Shown: positions 1 through 12,510 of the stretch, piece by piece
Numbering within the stretch: position 1 is the first letter of the stretch
Layout of the letters: the number at the start of each line of letters is the position of its first letter
DNA from: Okapia johnstoni
Taxonomy: Eukaryota; Chordata; Mammalia; Artiodactyla; Giraffidae
Direction: 5' to 3'
Assembly (NCBI GenBank): GCA_024291935.2
Contig: CM044315.1
Location: forward strand, 77,668,385 to 77,732,384
Length of the DNA stretch: 64,000 bases
The notes under the pieces: model-generated
The model's database searches: none
Told to the model about the DNA's origin: nothing
The model's input: only the letters and a program-made list of their open reading frames with translations
Position numbers and translations under genes: made by a program

Positions 1-744
1 AAAATTCACACCAAGGCAGTTTGACAACGAAACTTTTACTCTTAACCACACTGCACTATGTTATCTCTCTGTGAATGTTTTTTAGAGTCTTCAGTCATTC
101 CATGAGTACCTAGTTAGACCCAGTGTAAGCAGTAAGAATACAGTATAAGAAGATACAGTCTCACTTTCCCCATGGATATAACAGTCCAGTGAAGAAGACA
201 ACCAAACATAATACTGTGCGACTAGCAAAGTAAAGTAAAAGTTGACCCTGTTTGTCAGAAGTCCTCCAAAAATGAGGGATCTTTGGCTGAAAATCGGCAA
301 GATAAATGTTAGTAGGAAGCATCTGATTCACAGAGAAATGTGTTTGTCTTGCTTCCAGCAGTGTGTGTTCCATCCCTCTTTGTGGTGTTTGGTCTCCTGA
401 TTTTGCACTTGGTAACTGCCTGGAAGATCACCCATTCCTATCACCCTCTCTGCCTGACTCTTCACCTCACTTTAGAAACCCTTCCACCAGGAAACATTTT
501 CTTACCTCCTAGGACTGGACGAGGCTCCTCCTGTGTGTGTACTCACAGTATCTTACGTTTGCACGTGTCACGCTGCTGTAATTTCCTGGGAGCTATAACA
601 TTTAACTTCACTCCCAGCCCCTATCGTCGTTCCTGGTACATATGAATATTTGTTAAGTGAATAAGTTATCTACAGGTTACAATTAATTCTTAAAGCATAG
701 AAGACTTAAATTTACATTGCCATTTAATTTGAGTTAGTTCTAAT
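1..744. other. EFCAB14: Intron of EFCAB14, no exon seen
   Basis: This stretch lies upstream of the terminal EFCAB14 exon, on the same strand. I see no exon with splice borders that matches the gene. The open frames here are short and have no recognisable protein character. The sequence is probably intronic, which I infer from the downstream exon. Confidence 0.5.
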
Positions 745-1197
745 GAGGTAGATGAACCGAGAGCCTATTATATAGAGTGAAGTAAGTCAGAAAGAGAAAG
801 ATAAGTATTGTATACTAACACATACACGTGGAATCTAGAAAGATGGTACTGATGAATTTATTTGCAGGGCAGCAATGGAGAAGCAGACACAGAGAACAGA
901 CTTACACAGACTTGGCGGGGGGAGGAAGGAGAGGGTGAGATGTATGGAGAAAGTAACATGGAAACTTACATTACCATATGTAAAATAGATAGCCAGTGGG
1001 AATTTGCTGTATGACTCAGGAAACTCCAACCAGGGCTCTATGACAACCCAGAGGGGTGGGAAGGGGTGAGAGGCGGGAGGGAGGTTCAGAGGGAGGGGAC
1101 ATATGTATACCTATGGCTGATTCATGTTGAATATTTGACAGGAAACAGCATAATTCTGTAAAGCAATTATCATTCGATTAAATTTTTTTTAAAAAAA
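745..1197 (+). repeat. L1 LINE 3' end (ruminant L1), sense
   Basis: The sequence follows the typical ruminant L1 tail: the segment ending in GTGGAATCTAGAAAGATGGT, the G-rich tract, the stretch with CATATGTATACCTATGGCTG, and an A/T-rich end after AAAGCAATTATCATTCGATT. It is the mirror partner of the antisense copy at 1742-2035. Confidence 0.85.
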
Positions 1198-1741
1198 TTG
1201 ATATTGCCATTTAAATACTTTCTTCCCTATCCCCAATTTTTTTCTTTCTGTTTCCTGGGGAGACAGGACAGTGTTAAGTTGTGTTTGTTGGCAAAACAAG
1301 TTGCCTCCTCTTGCTCTTCATTTTTACATCAAGAATTGATGAAATAAAAGGAGGAAAGACTGTTAGATTAAGAAATAGCCATCTTAACATTTCTACTTTA
1401 ATCCCTAATATAGATGGTGCACACTTTTGAATGACTACATTTTTTAAATGACCTGAGGCAACAATCTGATTTTTATTAGAATACTCTTGCAGAGTGCATA
1501 GCACATTCTATAAACTCATGCCCCGTGTGTACACGTGCACACACACACACAAAAAAACATTTTCCAGTTGACCACTTGGTGGCAGGAATTGGGAACAAGT
1601 GTCTCATTGCTTTCCTGGCTTTCAGAGAGCTTTATATAGCTGCTTTGCTGGGGCTCTTAGGACTGAAAGTAGGGACTTATACAAAAGGTTGTCTACAAAA
1701 TTGCTTGACGGTACTGTCCTCTGGTATTAGAGACTGAATCT

Positions 1742-2035
1742 ATTTTTTTTTTATTGTTTATATTTAATTGAAGGATAACTGCTTTACAATATTGTGTTGG
1801 TTTCTACCATACATCAACATGACTCAGCCATAGGTATACATATGTCCCCTCCCTCTTGAACCTCCCTTCTGCCTCTCACCCCTTCCCACCCCTCTGGGTT
1901 GTCATAGAGCCCTGGTTGGAGTTTCCTGAGTCATACAGCAAATTCCCACTGGCTATCTATATGTTTCTATGCTGCTGTCTCCATTTGTCACCCTCTCTTT
2001 CCCTGCTCCCCCATGTCCATAAGTCTGTTCTAGAG
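1742..2035 (-). repeat. L1 LINE 3' end, antisense
   Basis: It opens with a T-rich block (the poly-A side in reverse) and then the reverse complement of the same L1 tail seen at 745-1197. Positions 1814-1960 are almost an exact reverse complement of 985-1130. Confidence 0.85.
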
Positions 2036-2174
2036 ACTGAAGTCATTCTGTGGGGACACAGTCAAGCCCTTGTTAAACATTATATAAACAGTTGACCCTC
2101 CTAGGTATTCATTACAGAGTCCACTCTTGGACAGGGTGGGAGAGGGGAGAAGGTCAGTCTCAGAAAGAGAATAG

Positions 2175-2580
2175 TCACATCCTATTATCCCCCTTCCCCC
2201 AACCCCTGGAAACCACTGATCTCTCAACCAATTTCTCTTCGGATTTGCCAATTCTGAGTGTTTCATGTAAGTGGAATCATGTAATACATGGTCTTATATG
2301 TGCTTCTTTCTTTCAATATCCTTCTTTCACTTAGCACAGTGTTTTCAAGGTTTATCTATTTTGTGGCGTGCAACAATACTTCATTCCTTTTTTGACTGAA
2401 TAATATTCCATCCTATGGATATACTACATTTTGACTATTAGAAACAGTGAAGCTGTGAACACTCATTTACAACTTTTTGTGTAGACACACGTTTTCATTT
2501 CTCTTGAGTTTATACCCTAGGAATGGAACTGCTGGGTTATATAATAACTACTGAATTGACAATATGCCATAGTCTGTTTT
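2175..2580 (-). repeat. Old L1 fragment, antisense
   Basis: The order of phrases fits the antisense L1 3' region common in mammals: GTGGAATCATGTAATACATG, then CTGAATAATATTCCATCCTA, then GGAATGGAACTGCTGGGTTA. It is diverged and lies in the EFCAB14 intron. Confidence 0.7.
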
Positions 2581-2801
2581 ATAGGCCATCAGAGCTCCTA
2601 TCAGTTAGCTCTTTAGGCTTCTGCAGTCCCTTCTACCCCTTCAACATAAGAATAAAATCTGAAAAATCTTAAAGAAAGGCCCTGCATAGAGAGAAAGCTA
2701 GTCCATTCACATCTGCTGTGATTATCTGTCACTGCTTCTATTTGGGGAGGATGGTGCCCTACAGTATTCTCTCATCCTTAAAGGATCAAGAATTAGTCTT
2801 T

Positions 2802-3105
2802 CAGGGACTTCCCTGGTGGCTCAGCGGATAGGGATCCACCTGCAGTGCTGGGGCACAGGTTTGATTCCTGGTCCAGGATGATTCCACATGCCGTGGAGCA
2901 ACTAAGCCCCATGTGTCACAGCTACTGCACCTACTGAAGCCTGCTCGCCTGGAGCCTGTGCTCCACAACAAGAGAAGCCACCTCAATGAGAAGCCCACAC
3001 ACCACAATGAAGAGCAGCCTCCACTTGCTGCAAGTGGAGCAGTCTGCACAAGGCAGCAAAGACCCAGCACAGCCAAAAATAAATAAATAAAAATTAAAAA
3101 AGCAA
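2802..3105 (+). repeat. CHR-type tRNA-Glu-derived SINE
   Basis: It starts with a tRNA-Glu-like head (GACTTCCCTGGTGGCTCAGC), continues with the GCAACTAAGCCC and ACAACAAGAGAAGCC phrases of ruminant CHR-2-type SINEs, and ends in an AAATAAATAAATAAA tail. It sits about 180 bp upstream of the EFCAB14 terminal exon. Confidence 0.85.
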
Positions 3106-3280
3106 AAAGAATTCCTCTTTGAGATTTAGTAAGACCTTAAACTTTACCTTTGGGAACAAAATCTGCAAAGTAGCTTTTCTTTTAGTGCTTTAAATTCAGT
3201 TAAGACTACTTTTTAAACTGTTAACTAAATTTAGCTATGCGTATAGGTATATACGTGTTTTTGTGATTCCTTTTTAACAG

Positions 3281-3456
3281 ATCTTCAGGGCTTATTCCAT
3301 AAGACTGGCCAGGATGTGGATGGGAAGCTGACCTACCAGGAAATCGAGGACTCCTTAGAATCTGTTGGGCCAGAACCAGAGCGTTTGAAAGAGTTTGATT
3401 CTGATGGAGATGGAAGATACTCATTCCTGGAGCTGAGAGCAGCTTTAGGTGTCTAG
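3281..3456 (+). CDS. EFCAB14: EFCAB14, last coding exon (C-terminal EF-hand)
   Basis: This is the 3' terminal coding exon of EFCAB14 (KIAA0494), an EF-hand protein whose cellular role is poorly defined. A TTTTTAACAG acceptor precedes it. The frame starts with two bases of a split codon and runs 57 residues to TAG. The end carries a full EF-hand loop, DSDGDGRYSFLE, with Asp at positions 1, 3 and 5, Gly at 6, Ser at 9 and Glu at 12. An earlier loop, GQDVDGKLTYQE, has Gly where the first Asp ligand should be, so it is probably degenerate. Identity rests on the EF-hand C-terminus plus synteny with TEX38 and ATPAF1. All upstream exons lie outside the window. Confidence 0.86.
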
Positions 3457-5350
3457 CCTCATCAGGCTCATTTCAGAAGTGGATGTATGCTGTGGACTAC
3501 CTTTTATCTGCTCAGCTGACAAAAACAACCCTTTACCTACCCATCAATCCTCCAGTCCTCCAAACTACAGTAGCAGACACATTGTCACCTTTTAACTTGT
3601 TTGAAAAAGCTGTATAAAAGTTATTTTTTTAAAAAAGGACCATTTTACTTACTATATTCAGAAATCTATGATTTCCTGAAACCAGTAAGATCTTAATTTT
3701 AAAATTGCCAGAAAAAAAGTCAAGCCCTCTTTTTTTCGCTTTCCTTTTTCTGAGGGGAGGAGACCTTATCTTTTAAAACTGGAAAATGTGTATATAGAGA
3801 GACTAAGCCACCTTTTATATTTCACATAAATTTGCCTTAAATTAGCTGCACTTTATACAGACTCAGAAAATGTCTTTCCTTTAACAGATAGACCTTTTCT
3901 CTTTGTAAATATTTAAAATGAAAGAGTTGTGCATATTTTGTGAGAAGTGGGAAGAATGGTTTGAAACAGGATGTGAACAAATGACTTGTTATTAAAAATT
4001 GCTAATCTTACCTGGTAGCAGCTTGAAGCTATGTCCCCGTCTCCTTAAGACATCTTTAGGTGCTGCCATGGGGTGTGGCCTGGTGCCGGGGGAATAGATT
4101 TAGGGAACGGACAGTGTGGGGACAGGGCTGCCTCTAGACTCAGGAAGGTAAGATCTGGCTATTTGTTCTGTCCTCTCAGCTAATCCCAGCCTGTGAACCA
4201 GAAGTCTTGTTGGGGATTTTCTCATGTTAATCCTGTTTCAGGGTTTATATGCATAAAAAGTTAATCCAGTAGGAGCCACATTTTCCCCCCTAAGTGAACT
4301 AGATTATCTTCCCCCACCCACCCACTCAAGTCTACCTTTAAGCTCTAACCAATTTTCACCTCTGATACTATCTCCATTCTGAATGGCAGGGCCACAGTCC
4401 CTTGGCCACTGTCTCAGCCTGGCTACTCAGGAACTATAGAGGAAAGCGCTGCCTCTAATTCTGATCCAGGAAACTTCTTGAGATTTTTACCTGGGGGCTA
4501 ACCAAGAACCTAATGTGTTCCTCTGTGGGCTGACTAAGGCCAAAAATGTTGTAAAATGAAACACTTGGAATCATATTACATTTCCTTACAACTGCAGCTC
4601 AGAAATAACTAGAGGCTTTCTGTCCAGAGGATTCTGTCCAGAGAACATGGCAGGCAGGCCTGGAGTAGGGGCTTCACATGATGGCAGCAAGTTTTTTCAA
4701 ATCTAATACAAGCAAGTATAATCCTCCCATTAAATACTTCTGTAGCCCTGGTACTAAAGGTCCCTGGACTAGAAGGAATTGTTTCTCCATGTCACCTATG
4801 TTTGTGCTTTGTTGATCTTAGAAGCAATCTTCAGGCTACACACAAGGGAAACTGAAGAATTTAACTGTGCTGTCAGCCAAGTCAGGGAGAAACTAGAGAA
4901 GCCTTCAGACTTCTTTAGTAGAGCTTATTTCCATTTTCACTTTTCCAAGGTTCCCTGTTAGCCATGGATGCAGTTGAGCACCCTTAAATGTTTAAGGGCT
5001 GGTTTTTTTCTTCATATGATGTTCAGCTTGGTGTTGGCTAACCTTTCTTTTTCCCAAGAGATATTAAAACTTAGTTAGGGCAGGATGAAGTCTTTTCCCA
5101 TGAATGTGTTTGCTTACCTCATTGTGGCTCATGCTTCTCTCTAATTCCTTTGCCTTTCTGTGCTATTTTATGTTCTTGGAAAGGTTTAAATATAGTATAA
5201 AATTAGTCTGGCACTTTAGGTAACTTGAAGATACTTACTCTTCTGGCTGCCTTTCATGCCCCCCCCCTTTTTATAATATATATATACCCTTGCAGATTTT
5301 GTAACAACCAAATAAAATTCTAGCAATAAATTATACTGCTATATTTGTAT
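3457..5350 (+). other. EFCAB14: EFCAB14 3' UTR
   Basis: The sequence after the stop codon is AT-rich and contains no recognised SINE, as expected for a long mammalian 3' UTR. Two AATAAA hexamers at 5311 and 5325 are the likeliest end signals. The true cleavage site cannot be read from the sequence. Confidence 0.6.
5311..5330 (+). terminator. EFCAB14: EFCAB14 candidate polyadenylation signals
   Basis: Two AATAAA hexamers lie 14 bases apart, at 5311-5316 and 5325-5330, about 1.85 kb after the stop. Downstream sequence is T-rich with TTGTATATATTGT. A pair like this is a common end of a long 3' UTR, but usage is inferred. Confidence 0.5.
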
Positions 5351-7706
5351 ATATTGTACCATAAATAGTATGTCCCGTACCTGGAAGGTATTTTTTTGAG
5401 AATTGATTTATATGAAATATACTTGAGGGTAATGTAGCTTGTCCTTTTTAGTTTCAAATTCTTATTCATAGGCAAACACTTTGAGGACACCTTTACTCTT
5501 TGTACTTTTCTTTTGCATCAGATGTGCTTTTTAGTTTATCCTCTGTTCTTCCCACCTCAAGGTGGATGGTACCATCCTCTCCCCTACCAAATTTGACAGA
5601 GGTGTTCCTCTACACTCTCAGACCTGTGAATACCCTTGTCACACCGCCTGGGAAAGTGCTATATCTCCCAGGCAGAACTAGGACATCTTGAATTCCTTTG
5701 TTCTAAGTTAAGCATATTTGTTGGCTTAAAAAAAGAGTTCCCGTAAGCCTATATTGTTCATTATTTTTTTATTTTTAATTGGAAGATAATTGCTTTACAA
5801 TATTGTTTGTTTTAACATACATCAACATGAATCAGTATCGTTCAGTATTAATTTGGGATTTTTATTTGAAAGTTGTCTTAACTTACTGAGCGTGTGTTGA
5901 TCTGTAATCAAGCCTAACCTGCCACACCTCAATCCTGAGAGGAAGGCTGAGTAGAATTAGTAGTTTCGGTTTTCATTTCAAATGCTTTTTTATCCTTCAT
6001 TCTGGTAGCTCCTACTGCTTTACTAAGTTACCCAAGGCATGACTTCTTGGTCCTGTTTTTCTTTTGCCTTCTATCTGGTATAATGTTTACCTAGAGAGAC
6101 TCCCCCATAAATCGAGGGGCAATATATTAAAGGAAGAGAAGACTCGAAGAGAGAAACTGGCTTAGATCCCTAAATAGTAGTGTCATCTTACAGGCAGAGA
6201 AGGGCCTGGCTCTTAGGGTTGTGTCTTACTGCACAGCTGAAGAATGGACACCCTCCACCTGCTGCTAGCTGCTTTCCTTGCCTTTGGCATTCCCTCACTT
6301 TGTTGCTGGACGGAGCCCCATCTGCCCCCCTTCCCGCTCTGGTCTCGGCGGTCACAGTTGAAGATTTTGACTGAGATGGGCTCATATTCATAATGGCCTG
6401 CTGTTGAGTTGTTTTTAGTGACAGCTTTTGTTTGCTACACACCTCATTGGCTTGCTTACCAACACAACACCAGTTAGATGTGGGTCCTCTCTTTCATATC
6501 CAAACCAGAACACATTTGGGTATTCCTGAGACTTTATAGAGCATATATTGTTTGTTATACGAACCTAACCTACCTTGTTGTTTTCTCATATTAAGAAATG
6601 TAAATCTACTTTGCTTTAGTGGAGCTGTTTTGGTAATGTTTAAGCAGTTTTGGTTCTGTTTAGAGAGTGAATTCAAGATTTCCATCACTTGATTTGGGCT
6701 TTGCTAATTTCATATCAGTAATAAAACCATTTTAATTTGTCTAAATTAAACATTGCTTTTTTCTTCCACTGTGTCTATGATTAAAGGCTCACGCCCCCCC
6801 CCCCCCCACCATTACTAAGGAAAAAAAATCTACTTTGATCCTTATTCTTATGGACTCCTTCCTCCTTTTGAATGCAAAGCCTAACAGATGGTGGACAGAA
6901 AGTAACATTGAAAAATCTGCAGATTTGGCCTGAAGAAATGAAGGCATTTTGGCGTCTGTGGGGATGTGGGCAGGGTGAGGGAAGAGAAAAGCCCCTGACT
7001 CTGCATCAACCAGAGAAGTTCCACTTAGGCCTGCTTTTTAATTTGAGATTCACTATAGGAGCATGTTTACAGGAAATATTCCATGTCTTCAGGAAAAACG
7101 AAGGAAAAAGGCTTGAAATCCATTGCAAGATAAGGGTCATAGAGGAAGAGGCTGGGGCTTTTTTCACCCATAAGAAAAAATGTTTAATTAGCTCTACATG
7201 GTTGCTAGATTCTGGGATTACACACACACACACACAATCTGAGAGGCCTTTCCTCTCAGGAAAAACCATACATAAAGCCTAGCTCATAAATATGGTAAGG
7301 GGATTTTCTCATTTCCAAAGTGAAGGAAAATTTTATATCCTGGAGCAGAACTAGGTTTCCTTAGATTTGAACTGGGATCAAATAGCCAGAATTATCTTTG
7401 TCTCTCCTTTTAGAATAGTTTCCAGAAGATACAAAAAATAATATTCACATGCACTGGATCTTAACTTTGGGAGAAGCCATGAATCCCTTTAAAAAAAAAA
7501 AAAAAATGGGTACTTTTAGGGGATTGATTGGCCAGCCCTCTGCCAAGTCAATCTGTGAACCAAGTTAATCATGCCCTACACACACAAATCATTTTCCAAG
7601 AGTTTTCAAAAAAGACATTAGGGAATGGAGACCATGGTGAATGGTGGAAAGATCAGGAACTTTGATGCCAGGCAGACATAAATTTGAGACTTGGCAACAT
7701 GATATG
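5351..7706. other. Intergenic region between EFCAB14 and TEX38
   Basis: No exon is recognised. The region holds a short antisense L1 tail near 5758-5840, a poly-C tract at about 6785-6800, a short CA run near 7210-7227 and a poly-A tract near 7490-7506. Open frames here are short and unremarkable. Confidence 0.5.
5758..5840 (-). repeat. L1 3' tail fragment, antisense
   Basis: T-rich sequence followed by GATAATTGCTTTACAATATT and CATACATCAACATGAATCAG, the same antisense L1 tail seen at 1742-1830 but cut short. Confidence 0.65.
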
Positions 7707-7880
7707 ATGGACTTCCCTGGTAGTCCAATGGCTTAGACTCCTCCCAATGCAGAGGGTCTGGGTTCGATCCCTGGTCAGGGAACTAGATACCACATGCCAC
7801 TACTAAGAGTTCACATGCCTCAAATAAAAATCCCGTGTGCCATAACCAAGACCCAGCACAGCCAAAATAAATATTTTTTG
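7707..7880 (+). repeat. CHR-type SINE, short copy
   Basis: It has the tRNA-derived head GACTTCCCTGGTAGTCCAAT, a B-box-like GGTTCGATCCC, and the tail phrase ACCCAGCACAGCCAAAATAA. The middle is deleted relative to the copy at 2802. It lies about 600 bp beyond the TEX38 stop codon. Confidence 0.8.
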
Positions 7881-8482
7881 AAATGATATGCGAAATACCC
7901 TTGGAAACTCTTGATCTGTAAGAGAAAGGTTGTGATATCTGTTTGACAGTGTTCTTGTATTAGAAATAATGTAGAGACAATAGATCATAGATGTTAACAA
8001 AGAATGCAATTCAAGCAGCAGTGCAGCGTGGTTCATAGATTTCATACGGACTTGTTTTGGCCACTACGAATCACCATTGCTCGTGCATCCTCAGTGACTG
8101 TCACTCTGTGGCTGTGCTCAGTGTCCTACAGAACAGCAGTGCCTTTGGGCACCTAACCAGGGTCTGGCACATGATTTTGTTCTGAAACAACGGATAGAGG
8201 GATGTAGAGCCCATCACAAGTACTGGCTCAATATGTCTCCCCACAGTCATTGCCACTGGTGGTGGTGAGACTCTGACCTTTAGCTTGGTTTGCAAAATGC
8301 CCCCCATCAGACACTGCCCTCCTAACAACAAATGAGACACATGGAGCCTTGGACTTTTGAAATCTTTCATTACGTGACATCCACATGGGCCCTAGCCTTG
8401 CATCAATACCACCTCACTGAAGTCAGCTCTATTTCCTGTTCTGCCCCTGATACCTCCAGCTCCCATCCTCAGTGAGAAGAGG

Positions 8483-9211
<729 letters not shown>

Positions 9212-9218
9212 TTATCAA

Positions 9219-9518
9219 ACCAGTCAATCCTAAAGGAAATCAATTCTGAATACTCAGTGGAAGGACTGATGCTAAAGCTGAAGCTCCAATACTTTGGCCA
9301 CTTGATGTGAAGAGACCATTCATTGGAAAAGACCCTGATGCTGGGAAAGATTGAAGGCAGGAGAAGGGGATGACTGAGGATGAGATGGTTGGATGGCATC
9401 ATCGACTCAATGGACATGAGTTTGAGCAAACTAGGAGCAGTGCAGGACATGAAAGCCTGGTGTGCTGCAATCCATGGGGTCGCAAAGAGTCGGATACGAC
9501 TTAGCGACTGAACAACTC
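9219..9518 (+). repeat. BovB LINE 3' fragment
   Basis: The end of the BovB (RTE-type) LINE: the ORF2 tail phrase around CCAATACTTTGGCCACTTGA, then GGTTGGATGGCATCATCGAC, then the 3' end with CAAAGAGTCGGATACGACTT and GCGACTGAAC. It lies in the probable TEX38 intron, opposite to that gene, and is diverged. Confidence 0.85.
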
Positions 9519-9535
9519 CTCCATTTAACCACTCT

Positions 9536-10559
9536 CTCCATTCCTTCCTTTTCTTCTCATTGACTTGCTTCATCATTCTTTTATTCAGTCAAAGCAGAAT
9601 TTTCAGGGAGCTTAAGAGGCCACCTTTAGCCCTTCACAGATAAGGAAAGTAAGGTCTAGAGAAGCATGACTGCCCAGGCTTACTCAAGCCTCTGGATCCC
9701 AACCCTGGCCCATCCAAAACATCAGAATAAGAAACCTCACTGCAGGCAAAGCCCATCAAGAAAGTAGAATTTTACCAGTGGATGGGACACCAGTATCCCA
9801 TCCCATTTCACCAAACCCTAACCATTCAATTGAGATGGTCCTGGGATATTCTCTGGGTGGGCAGAGATACATGGCCTCTGCCCTCAATAAATCCTTAGTT
9901 TTGTAGAGTAAACCCTGTCCCAACTCTTAAATACTCTTCCATGCAGGCAGTCATCACTCCCATCCAGGCAAAATGTCTTCCCTGAGTGCCCCAAGCCTAA
10001 GGGCACAAAGCAAGGGGCAGGGGTTTGGGAAGGGATCACATTTACCACCAGGGAGGCTGAGGTCCTCCCTTTGGGAATCCATACAGTTAAATCTTGGTAA
10101 CTCGCTGGTGGCTCTGGGGACAGGAAGCTCACCTACTCATCTGTTTAGCCAATAGGAGTCCCCAGAATGCCCAGACCCTATTGTTCCTTAAAGGCGGGTC
10201 ACTGAGTTCCGAACACTGAGCATCCAGGGGCAGCATTTGTAAAGTCTAATGGAAGGAAGGGACTCCACCAGTGGTGTTTCCTGGACATTGTGCACCTCTA
10301 CTGCTTCTACCAGGGCTTGACCCACCCTCTGAATTGTCGGTCCTCTACCCCTGACCCACAGAGCACCCTCCAGGACAGGGCCCTAGGTCCCTCAGCAGCT
10401 TACTGTGTCCCTAGGCTTTAAGGAAAAGTTGATGGATACCTGTCCCAAATGGGGACTGGGACAGGGTACACCCAGAGCAGTGGGCAGCCCTGACCTCAAG
10501 TCTTCTATGATTGAGTTATCACCTCATTCCTTGGCTCTTACAATCTCTTTTGTTTAATT
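9536..10559. other. Probable TEX38 intron, nothing recognised
   Basis: No exon or repeat was recognised with confidence. The sequence is moderately GC-rich. A short first exon of TEX38 should lie somewhere between here and the CpG island at 13.4-14.0 kb, but I cannot identify it. Confidence 0.4.
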
Positions 10560-10860
10560 ACCTTCCTTCAGCCAAGTGTTGGCAAGTGTTTCTGGGGCAT
10601 CTGGCCCTATGGGAGCTTCCCACCATCTGTCCCTACATCTCTTTCCAGCCTTACCTTCCTCCCCATCCTTCATACATGTTTCCCTTCTGACCAGGTAACT
10701 CTTCAACAGACCCTGCCCATTCCCATCTCTGGAGCTTTGCTCACATTGCTCCTCCACCTAGGAGTGCCCGTCCCCACTTCCTCCTCACCCCATCCTCAAA
10801 CACCTGCTTATCCTTGAAGGCTCAGCTCAACACCCCATACTCTGTGACAGACAGCTGTTT
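10560..10860 (+). repeat. Possible L2 LINE fragment
   Basis: Pyrimidine-rich sequence with L2-like phrasing such as CCTTGAAGGCTCAGCTCAAC. It is old and diverged, so this is a low-confidence call. Confidence 0.4.
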
Positions 10861-11219
10861 CTATCAGCTCCCAGAATTTCACCACGTTCAGTTTGAAGGC
10901 ACTTTGAGAGTTGCCTAGTCCAACTCCCAGCAGATGCTTGAGTCCTAGAAGCAGATCTTCTCTATGCACCAGTAATCCCTAGGAACTGCTTGAGTCAGGG
11001 ACTTGCTCACACCTCCTGAGGTTATGGGCAGCTCAGAGAGCTAACTAAGCCCAAGTCAGCCTCCATGTAGGTTGCACCACTAAGCTTAGATTGGCTTCTT
11101 GGCACCATCTAATTACTTCCCTCTTTAAGCCTTCAGCATGGCACCTGGGGATAATAAGCATAGATTTCTCTCCTGGTTCCACTTAATCTGGGCTCTGCTT
11201 ACTGGGTTCTGCTTTTCAG

Positions 11220-12510
11220 TCTCCTTTGCTAGTTTCCCTTCTTTTCCCTGATCTCTAAATGTCAGGTGCCTTAGGACGCAGTCCTCAGCCCTCTATCCAC
11301 ATTCATTCCCTCAGTGATCCCCCCCAGACTCATGGCTTTAAATATCATAGCCACACTGTCAACTCTCACTGTTATACCTCTAGCCCAGATCATTTCTCAG
11401 AATTTTAGACTCATATACCCAAAAGCCTGACTGACATCCCTCCTAGCCAGTCTATTAAGTTATCTCAAACTACCTCGTCCAAACCCAAACTCCTGATGGC
11501 CCATCTTCCCGCCTGTCTGTAAATGGCAACTTCTTCCAGTTGTTCAGGCCAAAACCCTGACAGTCATCCTTGATGCTCTTCATTCTCTCACACCCACATT
11601 CACTCCAGTAGCAAAATCTTTAGGCTCTGCTTTCAAGACATGCCCAGAATCTGACCACTGTTTCATCACCATCACTTTAGTGCAAGCCCCATCCTCTCTC
11701 ACCTGGTCTCCCTATAGTGTCACCAGCCATCCTCGATTGCCTGGGATTGAGGGAGTTTCCAGGACATAGGACTTTTGAGGCTAAAATCAGGGAAATGCCA
11801 GGTAAACAAGGACAAATTAGTCACCCTTAGGAGAGCTTCCATCCTTGTCCCCCACGGCCTATATTCCACCAGCAGTCAGAAAGATCCTTTTTAAAAGTGG
11901 CACTTATAAGCTACCCACTCCAGTATTCTTGGGCTTCCTTTGTGGCTCAGCTGGTAAATAATCCACCTGCAATGCAGGAGACCTGGGTTCTATCCCTGGG
12001 TTGGGAAGATCCCCTGGAGAAGGGAAAGGCTACCCACTCCAGTATTCTGGCCTGGAGAATTCCGTGGACTGAATAGTCCATGGGGTTGCAAAGAGTCAGA
12101 AATGACTGAGCTACTTTCACTTTCTCTACTCAGAACCCATAGTGACTCCCCATCTCACTCAGATTTAAAACCAAAGTCCTCAACCAAAGCCTACAAAGCC
12201 CTGAAAAATCAAACTGCCTGTCCCCATGCCTCCTTCACACAGTCACTTCCTTGCTGTTCCACAAGCAGGGCAAGCATGCTTCTACATCAGGACCTTTCCA
12301 CTTGCTGTTCCATCTGGAAGGCTCTTCCCTCAGATATCCATACAGACCATGCCTCATTTCCTTCAGGTCTCTGCTCACATGTCCCCTTATCTCTGTCTCT
12401 GTTAGCCTGTTGTTTTTTCCATAACATGTTATTATCACCTAACATTATTTATTTATTTATACTGCGCCTCACCCTACTAGGATGTAAGTTCCATGAATTA
12501 CTGTAAACAA
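11220..12510 (+). repeat. L2 LINE, interrupted by a Bov-tA SINE
   Basis: The sequence follows the L2 3' half: GTCATCCTTGATGCTCTTCA, later CTTGCTGTTCCATCTGGAAG, TTCCTTCAGGTCTCTGCTCA, and the end phrase ACTAGGATGTAAGTTCCATG. The Bov-tA at 11905-12118 splits it. Confidence 0.7.
11905..12118 (+). repeat. Bov-tA SINE with a partial extra unit
   Basis: The full unit runs from GGCTTCCTTTGTGGCTCAGC through GGGTTGGGAAGATCCCCTGG to AAAGAGTCAGAAATGACTGA. Just upstream, 11909-11929 repeats the internal phrase CTACCCACTCCAGTATTCT found again at about 12031, as if a truncated unit were joined to a full one. Confidence 0.85.

Noticed and set aside
2801..3076. Minus-strand 91-codon frame
   Set aside because: It lies entirely within a CHR-type SINE. 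These elements give such frames in antisense by chance.
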